This document shows, piece after piece, positions 8,654 through 17,941 of a DNA stretch of 64,000 nt. The notes beneath the pieces were generated by a model that was not told where the DNA came from, did no database searches, and was given only the letters and a program-made list of their open reading frames with translations. The stretch covers positions 139,951 to 203,950 of the forward strand of contig PAMQ01000015.1 in the NCBI GenBank assembly GCA_002707365.1. The letters run 5' to 3'. Each line of letters starts with the position of its first letter. The first letter of the stretch is position 1. The translations under genes were made by a program, and so were the position numbers. The stretch comes from Trueperaceae bacterium (GTDB lineage: Bacteria; Deinococcota; Deinococci; Deinococcales; Trueperaceae).

Positions 8654-10537
8654 TTGAGTAGCGTTAAACAAGTTTTGGTAAATCGGGTAAAGCTACATTG
8701 GGCCATCTTCTCAGTTGGCTGGGTATTAGCGTCACCAATTTTCGCGAGCGAAGTAATCGTTTCTCCTGGCGATACCCTCTGGTCTCTGGCTAAAAGCCAC
8801 GGTATCACAGTCAGCCTATTGAAAACTTTTAATAGGCTGGAATCAGATGAAATTATTGTCGGAATGGTGCTGGAACTTCCTATACCGGAAGGGTTGACAA
8901 CAGAAAATGACTTTGGAGAAGAGACAAATGAAGGGGCTTTCGATCAAAGCACTCCCGTCTCCGTCATCACAAAAGATATCGTTTTATCCTTATATCGGGT
9001 CAACCGTGGAGACAACCTCTTAGGAATTGCTATAAGTCATGGTACAGAGGTAGAAATCTTAAAAACCCTAAACGGATTAAGCTCTGATATTGTCCAGGCT
9101 GGAGTCATCCTTATATTGCCAAAAAATATCCAGACAGTAGCCCAAACGGTAAATGATTCTCCTCATCAAGAATCTTTTTCCCCTGAATCAGGATTAGGCC
9201 CAGTGCATGCCAGTCCAGTAACTAGCGAAACAAATGTATTGGATCTCGAAACTACGCTTTCGGAAACTGGCCTAATAAATTCTAATCAACCAAATTCACC
9301 AAGCACGCTAACCTATTTCGTTAGACACGGAGATACGCTCTCCGATATTGCAAATTTCCATGGAACTACCGTTGAACATCTCGTTACTGTTAACAAATTA
9401 CAATCAGATCTAATAAAACCAGGGACCATGCTCAACCTCGATCACCCACTAACAAAACATCGAGTTCAACCTGGAGAAAACTTATCTGATATCGCAAAGG
9501 CATACGGCACTGACTTAGATCTGTTACTTAAAATCAACCGTTTAGACCTGGACATCGTTAACCCCGACACCGTTCTCATAATCCCTTCCCCAATCCGCAA
9601 ATCACATACTCATACCGTGATTAAAGGTGACACCCTTTACGACATTGCTATGGTGCACTCGATATCAATAGAAGATTTAATTGACTTTAATAACCTCGAT
9701 GGGAATGTAATCCATCCTGACCAAGTATTGATCTTATCTTCAACTCAACCGCGTACGAAAGATTATCTTGAAGTTACAGTAAATGCTGGAGACACCGTCT
9801 GGGAAATTGCTCAGACCTATAACAGTACAGTGTCTGCTATAGCCATAACTAACGATCTGACCGACACGGCCCGAATCCGTCCCGGTGATATCTTGAAAAT
9901 TCCTGGGACTTCAACGAGCATGTTAAGCTCCAAAGCTACCTCTAACCAACAAACACTCATAGCTCAAAGAGGAGACACTTTAAGCGAAATCGCTCAACGA
10001 TTCAATACTACAGTGGCGGCACTTATCTCTACTAACAATTTAACAAGCGATCAAATAGTTATTGGCCAGATCATCAAAATCTTTCCTGGCGAGGACTTTC
10101 TTTCGCCTCGAACAACAGGTAACGCCGTAGATTCACCGGGTAACACCAGCCTCGTATGGCCACTTATCGGACCAATAACCTCCCGATTCGGCTACCGTCA
10201 ATTGAGATTAACCGGAACTAACTGGCATAGCGGCCTTGATATTGATGGCGTAACAGGAGATCCCATTCGAGCTGCAGCGGCTGGAGTGGTCAGCTACAGT
10301 GGCTGGAAGGGCGGGTACGGCAACCTAGTGATAGTTAAAGCCGGCGATACCGAATACTATTATGCTCATGCCTCCACTTTGCACGTATCGGAGGGAGAAT
10401 TTATACAGACTGGCCAACTACTGGCACGAGTTGGAGCAACGGGCAGAACAACCGGCTCGCATCTCCACTTTGAGGTCCGTATAAGCGGTACCCCAGTCGA
10501 TCCCCTTAGTTTATTGAAAGTTACTGCAGCTAGGTAA
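8654..10537 (+). CDS. Secreted M23 endopeptidase with seven LysM domains
   Basis: Peptidoglycan hydrolase. A signal peptide (basic start, hydrophobic AIFSVGWVLASPIF, cleavage near residue 31) is followed by seven LysM modules, recognisable by their GDTLxxIA cores (about 34-78, 113-155, 220-262, 268-310, 320-362, 374-418 and 433-477). The M23/LytM domain covers about 500-620 and has the zinc ligands HSGLDID and HLHFE plus the extra His of YYAHAS, so it looks active. Seven LysM modules is many for this architecture. The start is TTG at 8654 with only a weak purine tract before it; the open frame and the signal peptide support it. Confidence 0.9.
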   Translation: MSSVKQVLVNRVKLHWAIFSVGWVLASPIFASEVIVSPGDTLWSLAKSHGITVSLLKTFNRLESDEIIVGMVLELPIPEGLTTENDFGEETNEGAFDQSTPVSVITKDIVLSLYRVNRGDNLLGIAISHGTEVEILKTLNGLSSDIVQAGVILILPKNIQTVAQTVNDSPHQESFSPESGLGPVHASPVTSETNVLDLETTLSETGLINSNQPNSPSTLTYFVRHGDTLSDIANFHGTTVEHLVTVNKLQSDLIKPGTMLNLDHPLTKHRVQPGENLSDIAKAYGTDLDLLLKINRLDLDIVNPDTVLIIPSPIRKSHTHTVIKGDTLYDIAMVHSISIEDLIDFNNLDGNVIHPDQVLILSSTQPRTKDYLEVTVNAGDTVWEIAQTYNSTVSAIAITNDLTDTARIRPGDILKIPGTSTSMLSSKATSNQQTLIAQRGDTLSEIAQRFNTTVAALISTNNLTSDQIVIGQIIKIFPGEDFLSPRTTGNAVDSPGNTSLVWPLIGPITSRFGYRQLRLTGTNWHSGLDIDGVTGDPIRAAAAGVVSYSGWKGGYGNLVIVKAGDTEYYYAHASTLHVSEGEFIQTGQLLARVGATGRTTGSHLHFEVRISGTPVDPLSLLKVTAAR

Positions 10538-10736
10538 TATCTAACTTAGGGCCCAATAATGCCTCTTATATGACCTAATTAACTTAGTAACGGCTTAGAC
10601 ACGCTATTGCCTGGAGAAATTTCTTACCCCCGTAACCTCCCCAGGTAGGCTAGCATCAAACCGATCGTATGAGATCCTCTTCGCCCGGACAACTTAACCA
10701 AAAGCTTGCTATGATCACTCAGAAAAGGTGTGGCAA

Positions 10737-11516
10737 ATGCGCTTGATAGTCATCGGGGATATTCACGCACAGTTCGGAAAATTCTGGCAAATTATGACCG
10801 AAGCCAACCTTTGCGATCAACATCACCAGCCATCCAAATTAATTGTCGAAGAGGATGTCCAACTCGTACTACTGGGAGATCTAGTCCACGCAAAAAGTAG
10901 AGAACGTTACAGTGAACTTACTAAACTCAACTCCTACGATGAATTTAATCCTCAGCACCTGCGTAAAGCAGAAGTTACACAAGAACACTTCCTTCACGAA
11001 GTGAAGGGCTTTCAAGAAGCTATTCCTGAAGGAAAAATGACTATCCTTATGGGAAATCACGATTTTAATGCAGTCAACTTACAACAAGGACCTTTGAGGA
11101 CAGATGATGTGTCGCACCTTGAATGGAAGGGTTCGTCAGGAAGTGTATTAGAACCTTGCCTTCTGGACTGGATCGCCACCTGGCCTGTAGAGTTAATAAT
11201 AAAGGGCCTTCATCTTGCTCACGTAGGACCTAATGTGCAACACAACACATACGACGATGGTTTCTATGTTGAAAATCGCCGCCGGTGGATTTATGACGAC
11301 CAAGATTACTTGAAAGACACCCCTTACGAACTTGGAGTTTATGGGCATACACCAGTACGAGGTGGAGTTAACATTGCGTCCCAAGGAAAAGCTATTCTCC
11401 TTGATTCAAACGGCTTCCAAGACGAGTACAGCTGGCTAGAAATAGAAATACATCAGAACCAATATCGCCTTCGAATGCGAGGTTTATTTTTTGACGAATG
11501 GGTACCTAGCCACTAA
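10737..11516 (+). CDS. Calcineurin-like metallophosphoesterase
   Basis: Two-metal phosphoesterase fold of 259 aa. Motifs in order: GDIHAQ, LLGDLVHA, MGNHDF, LAHVGP and YGHTPV, which are the five canonical ligand blocks. It resembles the bacterial ApaH/PrpE and serine/threonine phosphatase group, but the substrate cannot be assigned. I chose ATG 10737 because AAAAGG lies eight bases upstream; a GTG at 10728 would add three residues. The gene stands alone, facing the convergent TonB-DUF3048 gene. Confidence 0.85.
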   Translation: MRLIVIGDIHAQFGKFWQIMTEANLCDQHHQPSKLIVEEDVQLVLLGDLVHAKSRERYSELTKLNSYDEFNPQHLRKAEVTQEHFLHEVKGFQEAIPEGKMTILMGNHDFNAVNLQQGPLRTDDVSHLEWKGSSGSVLEPCLLDWIATWPVELIIKGLHLAHVGPNVQHNTYDDGFYVENRRRWIYDDQDYLKDTPYELGVYGHTPVRGGVNIASQGKAILLDSNGFQDEYSWLEIEIHQNQYRLRMRGLFFDEWVPSH

Positions 11517-11540
11517 TATAGGCAAAAACTTAAAATTCGC

Positions 11541-13661
11541 CTAGCGCACTATCAATTCACTGTAAGTTGGCGTTAAAACTACCCAGGTCTTCAACGACCT
11601 AAGATCAATAAGCTCTCCATTAGCAGCCACAAATTGGATGCCTATGCCGTCCTGTTTATACCAGTAGCCTAATATCTTCACTCCACGTAAAAAAAGAGAT
11701 GCTCGGTAGCGAGTATTATTAAGCGGTATATCTAATCTACCCTCAAGATCGCCCGATCTTCTGGTAGCCGTAATTTCTCCTACTAGAACAGCCTCCACCA
11801 ATACTGGTTCACCAGTTGAGTCCACTGCCTTCTGGCCATTGCGCAACAAACGATACTGGTTCTCGCTTTTTAGATAATCAAAAGCACTTGTGTAATCGCT
11901 GCTGAATAGTATCTCTATCCCATTAGCTATCGGCGTATCGTCGCTCGGCAAATATTTAGAAACGTTAATCACTTGAAAGCGCTCGAGCCCTAACTCCTTG
12001 ATAGCTGTCCTTAGTTCTCCGCCAAAAGAATATAGATTATAAGGAGCCTCACGCCCCCTCTCTCGGACAAACAGATCACCCCGGTCTTGTGCATTAATCG
12101 TCCGAATACCACTATCACCTTTAGCTATTGCCATTAATACATCAGGAGACCCACCGGCATGAATCAGAATTCCGCGCATCGAAGTAGCTAGATTCAGAAA
12201 ATAATCGCGTGCACTGCGAATTGGCCCAACTTTATAGGGCTCCACTTTTTCATATATAGTCATTAGCCTTGTCAAACCACCCTCAACTGGTATCTCTACT
12301 ACTTGACCAGCCTCAACTAGCCCAGATTGGGGATAGCCGCCCACATTGTCAAGCAATGCAATCAGGGGACGTTTATGAACCTCCGCGGAATTATTTCCGG
12401 AAAGCATCTTAGAAGATCTGTCCGCCGCATCCATAAAGTCGGAACTAGCAACCGCGCCTGGGTCATCTGGTGCTGCATCTGGGCCTAAAGTTACCTGCAC
12501 AGATTGCGAGGAATCGGTCTCCCCCACCTGGTGATCAATTTGTTTTTCCCCTAGAGGCATTTTTGTTTCAGGAGGTTTATCGTTAACCTCAATCCCACTA
12601 ATCTCGGTAAGCTGCGGGGACCCGTCAACGTGTGGGACAATATTTACGTCTCGATTACTTTGCACAGAAACATTAAAATAAGGCTCCGGAATATTTTTTT
12701 TGATTGACACATCTAACTGAATATTTGGGTTACCAACAGCTATAGTTTCAGTAATAACAGGAGTAACTTCTGGATTTGGCACGACGATTTTTGAAAAAGT
12801 GCCAGTGTTAACTTCAGGCTGCGGAATAGAAAGTTGATCCAAAATGATACTAGTCAATTCAGGTAGAGGTACATTGCGTACACCAGGTAATTCAACGGTG
12901 GGACTAGACGATGCAATGATCTCTTCAGGGGTAACAAGAGTTCCAACCTGTGGGATCGGCACCTCGATAGGATTAGAAGTAACGACTTTTAATTCAGGGG
13001 TTAGGATTTCCTGATCAGTTAGCACCTTTTCATTTAGTAAGACAAGAGTCGGCGATATAGCAATCACTTGTGATTTAGGTACCTGTTCCATCAAGACTGG
13101 TATTGGAATATTGATAAGTTCTTTAGAAACCATCTCAGCCAGTTCTTCAGATTCGATTTCTGGAAGTGTAGTTGTGGAAATACTATCTCTGGGAAGATCG
13201 AAAGGTAATGGCTCCAATTGACGTGATCCGTCCATGAAAGTTAGTGAATCCGAAGTATCTCCTCTAGTACTGGTCACGACTTCCTCTTCAATGAGACTGT
13301 CAGTCGTTTCTCTTCCGCCCCCAACTGGCACTCCTCTAACACTAGGGTTGAATGCCGATTCTGAATTAGCGGTTGTAGGTTCGAGCTCTGAAATTATCCT
13401 AGTTTCAAGTATAGGCACTTCGGAAACAACTACCTGGGGCGAGCTAGGCTTCTCAGGCAAAGAATCTGCCTGGGGGACATCTACCTGAGACGCTGCTTGA
13501 TCAGGCACTCCTACCTCAACAACAATCAACCTCTCAACCGGTGTCTCTTTAGGAATTGTTATCCATATTCCTAGACCCAACACCAACAATAAATGTAGTG
13601 TTATCGATAGGAGTATGGCTCTGCGGCGATCAGGATCCGACCATAATGATTGGGTTCCCAT
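11541..13661 (-). CDS. TonB-like anchor fused to a DUF3048 (YerB) domain
   Basis: Large envelope protein of 706 aa. Residues 15-37 form one membrane helix with the SxxxH signature of TonB (Ser19, His23), which in TonB contacts ExbB/ExbD. Residues about 40-430 are an extended linker rich in Pro, Val, Glu and Ser with recurring PxPEV-like units. Residues about 430-700 are a DUF3048 domain: PQSGLVEAGQVVEIPVEGGLTRLM, GPIRSARDYF, IHAGGSP and a C-terminal half ending near LKTWVVLTP. DUF3048 normally occurs in small secreted lipoproteins such as Bacillus YerB. The gene follows exbD and exbB directly, which supports the TonB reading. The start is ATG 13661; a TTG at 13673 overlapping the exbD stop is possible. 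Confidence 0.85.
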   Translation of the reverse strand: MGTQSLWSDPDRRRAILLSITLHLLLVLGLGIWITIPKETPVERLIVVEVGVPDQAASQVDVPQADSLPEKPSSPQVVVSEVPILETRIISELEPTTANSESAFNPSVRGVPVGGGRETTDSLIEEEVVTSTRGDTSDSLTFMDGSRQLEPLPFDLPRDSISTTTLPEIESEELAEMVSKELINIPIPVLMEQVPKSQVIAISPTLVLLNEKVLTDQEILTPELKVVTSNPIEVPIPQVGTLVTPEEIIASSSPTVELPGVRNVPLPELTSIILDQLSIPQPEVNTGTFSKIVVPNPEVTPVITETIAVGNPNIQLDVSIKKNIPEPYFNVSVQSNRDVNIVPHVDGSPQLTEISGIEVNDKPPETKMPLGEKQIDHQVGETDSSQSVQVTLGPDAAPDDPGAVASSDFMDAADRSSKMLSGNNSAEVHKRPLIALLDNVGGYPQSGLVEAGQVVEIPVEGGLTRLMTIYEKVEPYKVGPIRSARDYFLNLATSMRGILIHAGGSPDVLMAIAKGDSGIRTINAQDRGDLFVRERGREAPYNLYSFGGELRTAIKELGLERFQVINVSKYLPSDDTPIANGIEILFSSDYTSAFDYLKSENQYRLLRNGQKAVDSTGEPVLVEAVLVGEITATRRSGDLEGRLDIPLNNTRYRASLFLRGVKILGYWYKQDGIGIQFVAANGELIDLRSLKTWVVLTPTYSELIVR

Positions 13662-13669
13662 AAAGCTGC

Positions 13670-14077
13670 TCAACCACCGGTGGCAATTGCGATTCGCTCT
13701 GCACCAGAGCGCTTAATTAGATCCATCACACGAACAACAAACCCGTGCGGAACTTCGCGATCAGCTCGAAGAATTACGACTGACGCTTCAAGAATTGCCA
13801 TCTGGGATTTAAGGGCTTTGACAAGATCCTCTTCCTCGATGGAAGAATCTCCTAAAAAAACCTGCTGCATTTTGTTGATAGTTACTGTCGGTAACTCCGC
13901 TGTCTGAGACAAGGAATTCTGAGATTGAGGAAGATCTACGGGCAATCCAGCCTCAAAAGTTATGAAGGTAGTAGAAACCATAAAGAAGATAACTAATAAA
14001 AAAACCACGTCAATCATTGGAGTAAGGTCGAGTCCAGCGCTAACTCGCGACAATTGTCGCCCACTCCGAGTCCTCAT
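13670..14077 (-). CDS. exbD: ExbD/TolR family protein
   Basis: Proton-channel partner of ExbB/TolQ in the inner membrane. It is 135 aa: a short cytoplasmic head, one membrane helix (about 17-38, LDLTPMIDVVFLLVIFFM) holding the single essential Asp at 23, and a periplasmic domain ending in a TolR/ExbD-like strand-helix unit. Its start overlaps the exbB stop by ATGA, and its stop lies eight bases before the ATG of the TonB-like gene, so three genes form one operon. It could equally be called tolR; no tolA, tolB or pal gene is visible nearby. Confidence 0.88.
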   Translation of the reverse strand: MRTRSGRQLSRVSAGLDLTPMIDVVFLLVIFFMVSTTFITFEAGLPVDLPQSQNSLSQTAELPTVTINKMQQVFLGDSSIEEEDLVKALKSQMAILEASVVILRADREVPHGFVVRVMDLIKRSGAERIAIATGG

Positions 14078-14748
14078 AGGGGATTCGTTAATGCTGAAGA
14101 CTCGTTTTCATTGGTATCAGCATCTTTGTGTTCTGCCCGTTTAATCGCTGCTACCTGCACAACATTCCCCATAAGCTCCTCACGCCGCCGGTCAATCTCG
14201 AGAAGAATACGATCGACCTTGTTAGCTAGATAATTTTGTCCGATGACGGCAGGAATCGCAACAATTAGACCCGCAGCTGTTGTAACCAAAGCCTGGCCGA
14301 TTCCATCAGCTAGGACCATAGGGTTGCCAGTACCTTGGTTGGATATCTCGGCAAAAGCAATAATCATCCCAGTCACCGTACCTAGCAATCCTAGAAGTGG
14401 AGCAACCTGTGCAATAGTTGCTAGCGGTCTAAGTCCACGGGTTAGGCTTTGCTCTTCCTCTAGTGATGCTTCTTGGAAGGCTGCCTCCACTGCTGATCTT
14501 CCATAAGGGAGCCTGTTAAGGGCCGCCTTTAAAACTCGAGCAACCGGACCTCCATGCGCATCACAAACCGAAAGAGCCTTTTCAAGATCTCTTTCTTGCA
14601 CTGCCCGATTAACTTTGGCCATCAGGACGTCAGCCGCAAGTCTCTCCTTAGATAATTTAAGAAATCTAGCGAAAAACAAATATGTCCCATATAGCGATAT
14701 AAGAAGAATAGCAACTAAGACAGGGCCTCCACTGAGCAAAAGTTTCAT
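14074..14748 (-). CDS. exbB: ExbB/TolQ/MotA proton channel protein
   Basis: Pentameric stator of TonB/Tol type motors. It is 224 aa with an N-terminal helix (about 5-27), a cytoplasmic loop, and two closely placed helices with the signatures VAPLLGLLGTVTGMI and GIGQALVTTAAGLIVAIPA. The start ATG has a strong AAGGAGGAGG Shine-Dalgarno eight bases upstream. It leads the operon exbB-exbD-tonB-DUF3048; 233 bases separate it from ymdB upstream, enough for its own promoter. Confidence 0.9.
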   Translation of the reverse strand: MKLLLSGGPVLVAILLISLYGTYLFFARFLKLSKERLAADVLMAKVNRAVQERDLEKALSVCDAHGGPVARVLKAALNRLPYGRSAVEAAFQEASLEEEQSLTRGLRPLATIAQVAPLLGLLGTVTGMIIAFAEISNQGTGNPMVLADGIGQALVTTAAGLIVAIPAVIGQNYLANKVDRILLEIDRRREELMGNVVQVAAIKRAEHKDADTNENESSALTNPL

Positions 14749-14942
14749 GCCGAGCCTCCTCCTTTATCTGTATCCATTCAGGCCATCCTATTGGGCATGG
14801 GTTAAAACCTGATGAATTAATCCACGTGCTAAAAGCATTACACGACACATAAATTTAGTTTCAGATTTACATCCACTTATCGGTACTTAACCTCAATGTC
14901 AAATCCACTATAGGCCTCCCTGAAGCACTTCTAAGCTTAACG

Positions 14943-14982
14943 AGCCGATGACCAGCGAATTGTAATAAGTTGGTCATCGGCT
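14943..14982. terminator. 12-bp hairpin at the 3' end of ymdB
   Basis: AGCCGATGACCA, 16-base loop, TGGTCATCGGCT: a perfect 12-bp stem touching the ymdB stop codon. There is no run of T after the stem on the minus strand, so it may be a weak terminator, an mRNA-stabilising 3' structure or a processing site between ymdB and exbB. Confidence 0.5.
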
Positions 14983-15779
14983 TAATATTCAATTACTTCC
15001 TGACCAATATCGTTATTTTTGTGCCCAGCTTGGATCCTCCGGATTGCCCGAGTTTTACCCTCTTGAAGAACAATCGCTACCGCCCGTATCTCTCCAGGGG
15101 TGGAAGACGGTCGGAATCGTTTTGGTAGTCCGGAAGTTAACCGATAGTGTACCTCGTCAAAATTCATTCCTAATGAAGAGTTTTGAGGACCAGTCATCCC
15201 AACATCGGTAATGTAACCTGTCCCAGATAGAATAGTTTCATCAGCGGTCTGGACGTGAGTATGAGTACCAATTAACGCACTGCATCGACCAGCTAGGTGG
15301 TAACCCATGACCTTTTTTTCGCTCGTCGCTTCAGCATGAAAATCCACTAGAACGTTAGCTCCTATCGGCTGTTCAGTAAGGACCCTATCGATAGCTCTAA
15401 ATGGGTCGTCAAGTGGCTGCATAAGAACACGACCCATAACCTGAGCTACAGTCACCCTCTCTCCATTTCTCACAGAGAAAGTACCTGAACCAAGACCAGG
15501 CGTACCTGGCGGATAGTTTAGAGGCCTAATTAGATGTGGAGTCTCTTCTACTAACTTGAGAGCTTCTGCTTGGTCCCAACTATGATTTCCCAAAGTAACT
15601 ACATCCGCACCAGCTTCACGAAGTTGGCCAAACAGCTTACGGGTTATTCCACGACCGGCAGCAGCGTTCTCACCGTTCACTACAACAAAATCATAGTCAT
15701 CTCGTACTTGGCGCAAATAACGACGAACTACCGTCATCCCCGACTGACCAAACACGTCTCCCACGAATAAGACGTTCAC
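14982..15779 (-). CDS. ymdB: YmdB family metallophosphoesterase
   Basis: TIGR00282-type phosphoesterase of 265 aa. The Bacillus member hydrolyses 2',3'-cyclic nucleotides and affects biofilm and sporulation choices; a Deinococcus radiodurans homologue (DR1281) is structurally known. The metal ligands are all visible: GDVFG, NGENAAAGRGI, TLGNHSWD, DFHAEATSEK and GTHTHVQTAD. The start is GTG 15779; no clear Shine-Dalgarno precedes it. It lies in a minus-strand series with the ArsC-like and helicase genes, each separated by about 83 bases. Confidence 0.9.
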   Translation of the reverse strand: MNVLFVGDVFGQSGMTVVRRYLRQVRDDYDFVVVNGENAAAGRGITRKLFGQLREAGADVVTLGNHSWDQAEALKLVEETPHLIRPLNYPPGTPGLGSGTFSVRNGERVTVAQVMGRVLMQPLDDPFRAIDRVLTEQPIGANVLVDFHAEATSEKKVMGYHLAGRCSALIGTHTHVQTADETILSGTGYITDVGMTGPQNSSLGMNFDEVHYRLTSGLPKRFRPSSTPGEIRAVAIVLQEGKTRAIRRIQAGHKNNDIGQEVIEY

Positions 15780-15862
15780 GTAGACAGTTTAAAGCAAAGT
15801 TGACCAGAACTTTGTAGGTCCACGATAGGTCGTAGGCTTTGAATTAGAACAAATTATGCTAG

Positions 15863-16225
15863 TTAGTGACGACTTGCCTTGTCTTGGTACCAGGTGCGCC
15901 AAAAGGACTCATCCCAACCTAGGCCTAATGTCCCGTTTGCGGCCAACAGGGGTTGCACAAGTAAACTAGGCTCTTCTATAAGTAATTCGAGAAGCTCTTT
16001 CTCAGTAAGCTTTAAGTAAGGTAATCCTTTACTCTTATATTGAGGACTCTCAGTATTGATCAGCCTTGCTTGACCGAACTTACTTCCGAATCGCCTTAGC
16101 TCACCAGGAGCAACTTTGGCTTTATGTACATCAAGAAGATGTGGCCGGATACCTCGCTCTCGAAAAAATCTCTCGGCCTTCCGAGTATCCTTAGATTTAG
16201 CACTACCGATGATGCGTATCTGCAC
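15863..16225 (-). CDS. ArsC/Spx family protein lacking the redox cysteines
   Basis: Small thioredoxin-fold protein of 120 aa. The N-terminal pattern GSAKSKDTRKAERFFRERGI matches the ArsC/Spx start, where CxxC or a single Cys normally precedes the RKA. Here the two positions are Ser11 and Thr14 and the protein has no cysteine at all, so it cannot be an arsenate reductase. The ELRRFG and LPYLKLTEKELLELL blocks match the rest of the family. A regulatory or structural role, perhaps Spx-like, is inference. The start is GTG 16225. Confidence 0.75.
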   Translation of the reverse strand: MQIRIIGSAKSKDTRKAERFFRERGIRPHLLDVHKAKVAPGELRRFGSKFGQARLINTESPQYKSKGLPYLKLTEKELLELLIEEPSLLVQPLLAANGTLGLGWDESFWRTWYQDKASRH

Positions 16226-16308
16226 AGGACGAGGGTATCATTACTCAATGACCCAAACCAAGGAGAAGACATTTTTCGCCTAAAGCAATTAGGTCTATTT
16301 AGCACTAT

Positions 16309-17874
16309 TTATTCCACCTGTATAGCGTCAAGAAACCATCCCGGCAAACGATCAGCTTGCTTTGCAGCAAAAGCAGAAAAGTCAGCATCGAGTATATACG
16401 TCACCGCAAAATCATTTGAACTCCGGATAGAACGACCATAGGCTTGGACCATTGTTAGGCAGGTCCGCCATTGGTACCAGTCGGGGTCCAACTCTTTTCT
16501 TCGGGCTACTTGTGGATCACCTAAATACGGGTAAGGTATCTTGCAAATTACCTGCCACCGTGCCAAATGATCAAATAGATCTATCCCCTCGGTCATACTA
16601 GGAGTAAGAAGAACAGTTGGTTCACTACTGTTCAAATGTTTGTCTAGAGTAGCCTCCCTACCTTCAGGACCAGAGTGGGTAAGTAACCGCCAATTCAAAG
16701 ACCTGGGAAGATTATCAGCTATGTGCTGGGCAATCCTGTAGCTGTGTGCATGGATCACGCCCTTGTCGTTAGGATGAGAGTCGCAAAGATTTTCAATCTC
16801 ATTCACGAGATACGGAAGTGTTCTATTGAGATGCATTCTGGTAAGTTTTCCTACTGGTCGTTGTAAAAGTGGTCGATTCTTAGGGGGAAAATCCGACTCT
16901 ATCCGAATGAATTCGGCTTGATCTCGCGTAATACCTAAGGAAGAGAGGAAGGTTTCAAGATCCAAAATGGTTGCCGAAAGCATGAGTATCCTTTGGCTAA
17001 ATCCGAAAAGCAGGTCCTTCGCCAAACCTGAGACCCCAACCGGCTTGAAGTTTATTCCAAGGCCTTCGGTGTTCCGCCAACGCTCAATCACCCATTCATC
17101 GTTCATTTCCTCACGGCTCTTTTCAAGAAGATCTAACCGTCTGACCTGTTGATCGAGCCATTGTTTGGTCTGCATCAGCGTCAACGCTAATCTAGATGCC
17201 AAGGGAACCTTACGTAATTGGTCTTGAATGATATCGCTTCGTTCCTTGAGATAAGGGGTAACGTTAGCTGCGAAATCATAATAGCTCTCATCATCGAATC
17301 CATTAGGGATGCGTTCAAGAATCCCTGCTTTAGCAAGGCTTTGGTCTGAAAGCGTAATTTCAACATAATTCATCAAAGCTGCCTCAGCATTATGTGCCTC
17401 ATCAAGTACAAGAAGCTCGCGTTCCGAAAACCCACCCTCATTGTTTAACTCTGCTAAAAAGTACGCGTAATTTAAAACAGCACTTTGTGCAGCAATAGCG
17501 GTACCTTTGGCAGAGAAGTAACCGCATGATTCGCATTCTGCAAATCGATGACCCGCAATGCAAGGAGCTGCCGCCGCATTAGTCGGGGCAACCTCACACG
17601 AATAATTAGCTCGACCTTTCATAGTCGCCAGATCAGGGAAATCCCGGAAATATTGATCTTGGAGTATCTTCTGAGCGGTTAGCACATAAGCACTTCTAGC
17701 CTCACGCGCTAAAGTTACGGCGATTGCAGTTTTTCCAGATCCCGTGGGCGCCTCGATTACGACAAATCGCTTCCCATCCTCGAAGGCATCCCGTGCTTTT
17801 TCAATTGCTTCCTGCTGACCAGTCCGGTAATTGCGGAAGGGAAATTTGGAGTCCACCACGGTCAACGCTACCAT
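16309..17874 (-). CDS. DinG/XPD-like superfamily 2 DNA helicase
   Basis: ATP-dependent DNA helicase of 521 aa. Motifs in order: a Q-like YRTGQQEAI, Walker A APTGSGKTA, four cysteines (about 93-125, spaced Cx11Cx8Cx2C) fitting the iron-sulfur domain of this group, DEAH box LVLDEAHN, motif III LSATIL, and motif VI QAYGRSIRS. It is compact compared with E. coli DinG (716 aa) and resembles archaeal XPD in size. A role in unwinding repair or replication intermediates follows from the family. It heads the minus-strand series ahead of the ArsC-like gene. Confidence 0.88.
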   Translation of the reverse strand: MVALTVVDSKFPFRNYRTGQQEAIEKARDAFEDGKRFVVIEAPTGSGKTAIAVTLAREARSAYVLTAQKILQDQYFRDFPDLATMKGRANYSCEVAPTNAAAAPCIAGHRFAECESCGYFSAKGTAIAAQSAVLNYAYFLAELNNEGGFSERELLVLDEAHNAEAALMNYVEITLSDQSLAKAGILERIPNGFDDESYYDFAANVTPYLKERSDIIQDQLRKVPLASRLALTLMQTKQWLDQQVRRLDLLEKSREEMNDEWVIERWRNTEGLGINFKPVGVSGLAKDLLFGFSQRILMLSATILDLETFLSSLGITRDQAEFIRIESDFPPKNRPLLQRPVGKLTRMHLNRTLPYLVNEIENLCDSHPNDKGVIHAHSYRIAQHIADNLPRSLNWRLLTHSGPEGREATLDKHLNSSEPTVLLTPSMTEGIDLFDHLARWQVICKIPYPYLGDPQVARRKELDPDWYQWRTCLTMVQAYGRSIRSSNDFAVTYILDADFSAFAAKQADRLPGWFLDAIQVE

Positions 17875-17941
17875 GCCATTTACCCCGAATTAAGAACACA
17901 AAACGCAGAATTAGAATTATTAAAGAGCCATATCAATATTC

